Origin: Clostridia bacterium
Lineage (GTDB): Bacteria; Bacillota; Clostridia; Christensenellales; Aristaeellaceae
Direction: 5' to 3'
Assembly: GCA_016297535.1 (NCBI GenBank)
Contig: JAEDGL010000083.1
Location: 1-10,560 of the forward strand
Length of the DNA stretch: 10,560 bases
Shown piece after piece: positions 6,010-10,560 of this stretch (position 1 is the stretch's first letter; each line of letters begins with the position of its first letter). The notes under the pieces were generated by a model, which worked only from the letters and a program-made list of their open reading frames with translations, did no database searches and had not been told where the DNA came from. The position numbers were made by a program, and so were the translations under genes.

Positions 6010-6085
6010 CAAAACCGAAGATCATTCGGGCATTACAGCATAATACAACCCGTTCCATCTCTAAAGATCCAGGAGGCGAACCACC

Positions 6086-7456
6086 ATGAAAACCCTGAAG
6101 GTTGCAGCACCCCTTGACCCGGCGTTTGAGCCCATCTATCGCAGTCTGCGCGCGTTCGGCGACCGCGCCGCCCAGCTGAACGGACCAACCATCCGCATCG
6201 CGCTGGAGCGCAACGATCATCTGGTAGCCGTGCATGATATGCAGATCCTCCCCGAAGGCGTGGAGGACGAGACCAACCTGCGCATGGTTGAGCGCATGGT
6301 TAAAAGCATGCTGTGGGTATACGGCGGCTTCCGCGTAACCATTGCCGGAAGCAAAACCGTGTATGAGGGTATCAAGGCCCAGTACTGCGCGGGCGGAAAA
6401 CGCGAATTTGACTTTGATTTTATGGCCAGCGTATATGAGCAGCCCTTCGAGGTGCTCTATGCCGCTACCATCGAGGAGGCTCCCCAGAAGAAGGAGGCCA
6501 CCGAGCCCGTCGGCCGCCATCTGGATGGCTGCCGGATCGGCTTTGATGCAGGCGGAAGCGACCGCAAGGTGTCTGCCGTCATCAACGGCGAGTCCGTATA
6601 CAGCGAGGAAGTGGTCTGGTTCCCCAAAACCAACTCCGACCCCAGCTATCATTATGAGGGCATCGTGCAGGCCATGAAAACCGCTGCCTCCAAAATGCCC
6701 CGCGTGGACGCCATCGGCGTAAGCTCCGCGGGCGTGTACGTTGCCAACCGCACCATGCGCGCCTCCCTCTTTATCAAGGTAAATGAGGAGGATTACGAAA
6801 AGTACGTCAAGGATATCTACATCCGCGCCGCCAGGGAAATTGGCGATGTGCCGCTGGTTGTGTGCAATGACGGCGACGTAACCGCGCTGGCCGGCGCCAT
6901 GAGCCTTGGCGAGGACGGCATTCTGGGCATCGCCATGGGCACCAGCGAGGCCGGCGGCTATGTGGATACCAACGGCAACATCACCGGCTGGCTGAACGAG
7001 CTTGCCTTTGTGCCCTGCGACCTGGCCGAGTCCGCCATGGTGGACGAGTGGTCCGGCGATATTGGCTGCGGCGTCAAGTATTTCTCCCAGGACGCGGTTA
7101 TCAAGCTGGCGCCTGCCGCCGGAATCGAGCTGGATGAAAGCCTGTCCCCCGCCGAAAAGCTGAAGGTGGTGCAGGGCAAGATGCAGGAGGGTCACCGCGG
7201 CGCCGAGCAGATTTACGAAACCATCGGCGTGTACCTTGGCTATACGCTGGCTTTCTACGCCATGTTCTACGAGATCAACCACGTGCTGCTCATGGGCCGT
7301 GTAACCAGCGGCAAGGGCGGCGACCTGGTGCTGAGCAAGGCCATGGAAGTGCTGCGCGCCGAATATCCCGAGCTTAAGATGCAGGTGAACCTGCCCGACG
7401 AAAAGAGCCGTCGCGTAGGCCAGTCCGTGGCTGCCGCCAGCCTGCCCCAGCTGTAA
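6086..7456 (+). CDS. ROK-family sugar kinase-like protein with an N-terminal extension
   Basis: A 456-aa cytoplasmic protein whose residues from about 150 form a ROK (ASKHA) kinase fold. The phosphate-binding loop is GFDAGGSDRK (152-161), matching the usual GxDxGGTk. CNDGDVTALAGA has the expected catalytic Asp (N261-D262). GIAMGTSEAGGYVD (281-294) is the glycine-rich ROK signature. Such enzymes phosphorylate hexoses such as glucose or fructose with ATP; the substrate here cannot be read. Two features are odd. The first 150 residues are extra, since typical ROK kinases are about 300 aa, and I do not recognise this part. The CxCGxxGC zinc motif is also degenerate, leaving DIGCG near residue 330. 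No N-terminal helix-turn-helix is evident, so it is not obviously a NagC/XylR-type regulator. It has its own promoter and terminator and is followed by the transporter-GH32 operon, which hints at a common sugar pathway (inference). Confidence 0.8.
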   Translation: MKTLKVAAPLDPAFEPIYRSLRAFGDRAAQLNGPTIRIALERNDHLVAVHDMQILPEGVEDETNLRMVERMVKSMLWVYGGFRVTIAGSKTVYEGIKAQYCAGGKREFDFDFMASVYEQPFEVLYAATIEEAPQKKEATEPVGRHLDGCRIGFDAGGSDRKVSAVINGESVYSEEVVWFPKTNSDPSYHYEGIVQAMKTAASKMPRVDAIGVSSAGVYVANRTMRASLFIKVNEEDYEKYVKDIYIRAAREIGDVPLVVCNDGDVTALAGAMSLGEDGILGIAMGTSEAGGYVDTNGNITGWLNELAFVPCDLAESAMVDEWSGDIGCGVKYFSQDAVIKLAPAAGIELDESLSPAEKLKVVQGKMQEGHRGAEQIYETIGVYLGYTLAFYAMFYEINHVLLMGRVTSGKGGDLVLSKAMEVLRAEYPELKMQVNLPDEKSRRVGQSVAAASLPQL

Positions 7457-7499
7457 AAAAGAACGGGGAAGGCGTGCAGGGCTCCGCCCCGGCACCCCG

Positions 7500-7520
7500 C
7501 CCAAGGGCGCTGCCCTTGGG
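7500..7520. repeat. GC-rich palindrome upstream of the terminator
   Basis: CCCAAGGGC (7500-7508) pairs perfectly with GCCCTTGGG (7512-7520) around a 3-nt loop. It lies in a GC-rich intergenic stretch (7484-7526) that resembles the small palindromic repeats scattered between genes in GC-rich gut Clostridia, and it has no T-run of its own. Confidence 0.6.
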
Positions 7521-7527
7521 AATCCCG

Positions 7528-7559
7528 CCGCCGCCCGCTACGCGGGCGGCGGGTTTTTT
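7528..7559 (+). terminator. Rho-independent terminator of the ROK kinase gene
   Basis: CCGCCGCCCGC (7528-7538) pairs with GCGGGCGGCGG (7542-7552) around loop TAC and is followed by six T residues (7554-7559). The hairpin is very strong. The T-run ends two bases before the -35 box of the next promoter. Confidence 0.9.
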
Positions 7560-7561
7560 GT

Positions 7562-7590
7562 TTGACACCCATCCCGCATTGTGATATGGT
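7562..7590 (+). promoter_or_regulatory. Promoter of the MATE-GH32 operon
   Basis: A perfect TTGACA (7562-7567), a 17-bp spacer and TATGGT (7585-7590) with an extended -10 TGA (7582-7584). The predicted start is near 7597, leaving a leader of about 37 nt to the GTG start at 7634. Confidence 0.8.
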
Positions 7591-7633
7591 ACACATATAC
7601 GCGTTTTTGATTATGGATAGGAGGGACGCTGCG

Positions 7634-9010
7634 GTGCGCTTGGGAAGACAAAGAGCCGCCGATATGACGGAAGGACCTATCTGGCGGCACCTGATCCAGT
7701 TCGCCCTGCCCATGCTGGTGGGACTGCTGTTCCAACAGCTGTACAACACGGTGGATACGATTATCGTAGGCCAGTTTGTAGGCAAGGAGGCCCTGGCTGC
7801 AGTGGGCAGCACGTCGCCCATCATCAACACGCTGGTGGGCTTTGCGGTGGGGCTGGCGTCGGGGTGCACGGTGGTTATCTCCCAGTGCTACGGCGCGCAT
7901 GATTACCGCACGCTGGGCAGGGCGGTGCATACCACGGTTTCGCTCACGCTGATCGTGTCGCTGGTGCTGAGCGTGCTGGGCGTGCTGATCGTAACGCCGC
8001 TGCTGAACATGATGTCCACCCCGGAGGATGTGTTTGGCGAAGCGTATATTTACCTGATCATCTACTTTAGCGGCATGCTGGGGCTTCTGGTATACAACAT
8101 GGGCAGCGGCATCCTGCGCGCAGTGGGCGATTCCACACGGCCGTTGTATTTTCTGGTGTTTTCCGCTGTGGTGAACACGGTGCTTGACCTGCTGTTTGTT
8201 GTGGTGTTTGACATGGGCGTTGCGGGCGTGGCGTGGGCCACCGTTATCGCGCAGGCGCTGTCGGCGCTGCTGGTGCTGTGGGTGCTTACCCGCGAGCACG
8301 CCCCCTACGGCATCCGCTGGCGGGAGCTGTGCCTGGATGGGCAGATGGTGCGCCGCGTGTGCGCGCTGGGCCTGCCCGCCGGGGTGCAGCAGGCGGTTAC
8401 CAGCTTTTCCAACGTGTTTGTGCAGGCCAGCGTAAACGCCTTTGGCTCGGCATGCATGGCGGGCTGGTCGGCCTACACCAAGCTGGATGTATTCCTTTCC
8501 GTGCCCATTCAGGCCGTATCGCTGGCGGCCACCACAATGGTGGGACAGAATATGGGCGCCAAAAGGATGGACCGCGTCAAATCCGGCGTGCGTCAGGCGC
8601 AGCTGATGGGCGTAACCGTTACCATGGGCCTGGCCGTGCTGATGGTGCTCTTTGCGCCCCAGCTTCTGCGCCTGTTCAGCACCGATCCCGATGTGCTGGA
8701 ATACGGCGTGTGGTTTGTGCGCATCATTTCTCCCTTCTATATTCTTACCTGCTATACCCAGACGTTTGCAGGATCGCTGCGGGGCGTGGGCCGGTCGCAG
8801 GCCACGATGTACATCTGCCTGTTTTCGTTTGTGGCGTTCCGTCAGCTGTACCTGCTGGTGGGACGGCTGTTTGGCAGCCCCCTGCTGTGGGTAACGCTGG
8901 CCTATCCCGTGGGCTGGCTGATGGCGGCCGTGCTGCTGGGCGTGTGGTTCTTCCGGGCGCTGCGCCAGCTTGAAAAGAAAATGCAAAGCACACAGGAGGC
9001 ATCCCTATGA
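7634..9010 (+). CDS. MATE-family (multi-antimicrobial extrusion) membrane transporter
   Basis: A 458-aa polytopic membrane protein of the NorM/DinF type, whose known members export drugs or metabolites in exchange for Na+ or H+. It opens with the typical MTEGPIWRHLIQFALPML, then QQLYNTVDTIIVGQFVGKEALAAVG and repeated hydrophobic spans consistent with twelve helices in two similar halves; the second half begins near LGLPAGVQQA. The GTG at 7634 was chosen because AGGAGGG (7619-7625) stands 8 nt before it. A longer frame from TTG 7562 would begin inside the promoter and cannot be the real start. ATG 7664 is a possible internal start. The stop overlaps the next ATG (ATGA), so it is co-translated with a GH32 hydrolase. 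A role in moving a sugar or sugar product is suggested only by this neighbour; MATE proteins are not classical sugar importers. Confidence 0.92.
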   Translation: MRLGRQRAADMTEGPIWRHLIQFALPMLVGLLFQQLYNTVDTIIVGQFVGKEALAAVGSTSPIINTLVGFAVGLASGCTVVISQCYGAHDYRTLGRAVHTTVSLTLIVSLVLSVLGVLIVTPLLNMMSTPEDVFGEAYIYLIIYFSGMLGLLVYNMGSGILRAVGDSTRPLYFLVFSAVVNTVLDLLFVVVFDMGVAGVAWATVIAQALSALLVLWVLTREHAPYGIRWRELCLDGQMVRRVCALGLPAGVQQAVTSFSNVFVQASVNAFGSACMAGWSAYTKLDVFLSVPIQAVSLAATTMVGQNMGAKRMDRVKSGVRQAQLMGVTVTMGLAVLMVLFAPQLLRLFSTDPDVLEYGVWFVRIISPFYILTCYTQTFAGSLRGVGRSQATMYICLFSFVAFRQLYLLVGRLFGSPLLWVTLAYPVGWLMAAVLLGVWFFRALRQLEKKMQSTQEASL

Positions 9011-10470
9011 TGAGCATCGAACGCGCACAGCACGAGCTGGACAGGCGCAGGCAAAGCGTTCAGACCCGGTACAAGCCGGGCTATCACCTCAGCGTTCCGG
9101 CGGGCTGGCTGAACGACCCCAACGGGTTTGGGTATTTTGAGGGCAGGGCGCATCTGTTTTACCAGTTCCACCCCTATGATTCGGTTTGGGGGCCCATGCA
9201 CTGGGGGCACTGGATCAGTCAGGATCTGGTGCACTGGCAGGAGGCGCCCGTAGCGCTGGCGCCGGATCAGGCCTATGATTCCTACGGCTGCTTCAGCGGC
9301 ACCTCCGTGGAGGCCGATGGAAAGCTGATGCTGATGTACACCGGCGTGCAGCCCACGGGCGAGGAAGGGAAGTATTACCAACAGCAATGCATAGCCGAAA
9401 GCTGCGATGGGCTGCACTTTGCCAAGCGGGCGCAGAACCCCGTCATCGACCGTACGCTGCTGCCTGCGGGAGCCTCTGTTTATGAGTTTCGCGATCCCAA
9501 GCTCAGCCGTACTGCGGATGGCTACCGGGTGATTCTGGCCTCCCAGGGACCAAACGGCGGGCAGTTGCTGGCCTACACCTCCCCCGATTTGAACCGGTGG
9601 ACATATGCCGGCGTGTATGCGGACGGGCTGGCGGACATGAGCGAATGCCCGGATGTGTTTGAACTGGACGGCCGCACCGTGCTGGTGGTATGTGAAATAG
9701 GGGCCGACGCCGGCGCCTACGGCTCGCCGCAGGTAACGCTGTACGCCGCAGGACGCGAGAAAAACGGCCGCTTCCAGGCGGAGGGGCCCCTGCGGCTGGT
9801 GGATTGCGGGCTGGATTTTTACGCCCCGCAGACCATGCAAACCCCGGACGGGCGGCGCGTGCTGATCGGCTGGGCGCTATCGTGGAGCCATGTGATGCCC
9901 ACGCACACGCTGGGGCACGGCTGGGCGGGCATGATGACCCTGCCCCGCGAATGCACGCTGGATTCAAACGGCATGCTTTGCCAAAAGCCCATTCGGGAGC
10001 TTGCCTCCCTGCGCACGCGGGAGGAGCGGCTGGAAAGCGTGGCCGTCAACGGCAGGGTAAGCCTGCCGCAGCTTGCCGGCCGTCAGCGCGAATTTGAGCT
10101 GTGCATTGATCTGGGAGACGCGCCCGGCCTGACCCTTCGCCTGATGGAAACGCAGGACGAGCACTTTGCCATCACCTATGACCGCCGCACCCAGCTGCTG
10201 CGCGTGGATCGAAGCCTGTGCGGCTATCCGCTCACGCCCTCCCTGCAGCCCGAGCCGAGGCCCTGGTGCGAGGCAAAGGTTCCGCTGCAAAACAACCGGC
10301 TGATGCTGCATGTGTTTGTGGATGCCTCCATTGTGGAAATCTACGCCGATGAAGGCCGTGTGGCCATGAGCAGCCTTGCCTTTCCCAGGGGCGAGGCGTA
10401 CGGCGCAAGCATCGAAGCCGCCGGAGCCAGCATCGAGAAGGGCCTGTCCTGGATGATGGAAAGCAAATAA
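9007..10470 (+). CDS. Glycoside hydrolase family 32: sucrose-6-phosphate hydrolase / beta-fructofuranosidase
   Basis: A 487-aa enzyme that cleaves terminal beta-fructosyl bonds (sucrose, sucrose-6-phosphate or short fructans). The three GH32 signatures are all present: WLNDPNG with nucleophile D37, FRDP with transition-state Asp D163, and ECPD with acid/base E213. The five-bladed propeller covers about residues 25-330, and the C-terminal beta-sandwich includes the conserved VDASIVEIYADEGR-like strand near the end. There is no signal peptide, so it acts in the cytoplasm on imported sugar, as SacA/ScrB enzymes do. AGGAGG (8994-8999) serves the ATG at 9007; ATG 9010 is equally possible. It overlaps the MATE gene by 4 nt. 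No PTS gene is seen nearby, so a phosphorylated substrate is not shown. The family call is secure; the precise substrate is not. Confidence 0.95.
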   Translation: MMSIERAQHELDRRRQSVQTRYKPGYHLSVPAGWLNDPNGFGYFEGRAHLFYQFHPYDSVWGPMHWGHWISQDLVHWQEAPVALAPDQAYDSYGCFSGTSVEADGKLMLMYTGVQPTGEEGKYYQQQCIAESCDGLHFAKRAQNPVIDRTLLPAGASVYEFRDPKLSRTADGYRVILASQGPNGGQLLAYTSPDLNRWTYAGVYADGLADMSECPDVFELDGRTVLVVCEIGADAGAYGSPQVTLYAAGREKNGRFQAEGPLRLVDCGLDFYAPQTMQTPDGRRVLIGWALSWSHVMPTHTLGHGWAGMMTLPRECTLDSNGMLCQKPIRELASLRTREERLESVAVNGRVSLPQLAGRQREFELCIDLGDAPGLTLRLMETQDEHFAITYDRRTQLLRVDRSLCGYPLTPSLQPEPRPWCEAKVPLQNNRLMLHVFVDASIVEIYADEGRVAMSSLAFPRGEAYGASIEAAGASIEKGLSWMMESK

Positions 10471-10474
10471 AGAA

Positions 10475-10506
10475 AACCCGGTTTTCGCAAACGCGAAAGC
10501 CGGGTT
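10475..10506 (-). terminator. Hairpin after the GH32 gene, terminator-like on the minus strand
   Basis: AACCCGGTTTTCGC (10475-10488) pairs with GCGAAAGCCGGGTT (10493-10506) over 14 positions with one wobble and a 4-nt loop. On the plus strand no T-run follows. On the minus strand it runs into TTTTCTTT, so it would best stop a gene converging from beyond the window. It may still slow GH32 transcription. Confidence 0.6.
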
Positions 10507-10536
10507 CAGGCTGTCAAAAAACCTTATCGGGAGTTG

Positions 10537-10560
10537 TCAGAGGGGCCGCAGCCCCTCTGA
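10537..10560. repeat. Perfect palindrome at the window edge
   Basis: TCAGAGGGGC (10537-10546) and GCCCCTCTGA (10551-10560) pair perfectly around CGCA. Read on the minus strand, the hairpin is followed after 11 nt by a T-run (10516-10521), too distant for an ordinary terminator. The window ends exactly at its right arm, so what follows on the plus strand is unknown. Confidence 0.6.

Noticed and set aside
5864..7504. A 546-codon open frame on the minus strand
   Set aside because: It is antisense to the ROK kinase gene, which has clear family motifs, a promoter and a ribosome site. The frame is long because GC-rich codons rarely give stops on the opposite strand.
7562..7633. A longer MATE protein starting at TTG 7562
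   Set aside because: TTG 7562 is the first part of the -35 box TTGACA, upstream of the predicted transcription start. The GTG at 7634 has an AGGAGGG at proper spacing and gives a normal family length.
7538..8986. A 482-codon minus-strand frame opposite the MATE gene
   Set aside because: Its translation is rich in His, Gln and Arg without a recognisable domain, typical of an antisense shadow of a GC-rich membrane-protein gene.

Overview
The window looks like the chromosome of a Gram-positive anaerobe, most likely a gut Clostridia (Bacillota). The reasons are strong AGGAGG-type ribosome binding sites, encoded CCA ends on all tRNAs, a lone purC, consensus sigma-A-type promoters, and GC-rich host genes carrying small GC-rich palindromes between them. 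No genus can be named from the sequence alone.

Layout. Positions 1-380 hold a tRNA cluster: the 3' part of tRNA-Asp(GTC), then complete tRNA-Thr(TGT), tRNA-Tyr(GTA) and tRNA-Leu(CAG). From 358 to 4796 lies an AT-rich island of about 4.4 kb. It sits exactly in the 3' end of tRNA-Leu and is bounded by a perfect 25-bp direct repeat (358-382 and 4772-4796). Each repeat is followed by its own hairpin terminator, and the two terminators share a stem sequence. Inside are a decayed phage head-tail adaptor gene with an in-frame TGA (562-873) and a two-gene restriction-modification-type system: a 711-aa protein that appears to join an HsdR-N-like nuclease domain to an N6-adenine methyltransferase, then a translationally coupled two-halved specificity subunit. 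No integrase is visible, so the island looks like a prophage remnant or an integrase-less satellite that kept a defence cargo.

To the right the DNA is GC-rich host sequence. purC (minus strand, 4976-5689) has a hairpin terminator, a roughly 125-nt structured leader and a near-consensus promoter. A divergent promoter drives a 456-aa ROK-family sugar kinase-like protein (6086-7456). A palindrome and a strong terminator follow, and the terminator's T-run almost touches the -35 box of the next promoter. That promoter drives a two-gene operon: a MATE-family transporter (GTG start, 7634-9010) overlapping by 4 nt a GH32 beta-fructosidase/sucrose-6-phosphate hydrolase (9007-10470). The kinase and the GH32 enzyme suggest sugar (fructoside) use in the cytoplasm. 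The MATE transporter's place in such an operon is unexplained.

The most interesting part is the tRNA-Leu island and its compact nuclease-methylase plus specificity pair. No part of the window looks like a wholly unknown gene family, and all functional calls rest on motifs read by eye.
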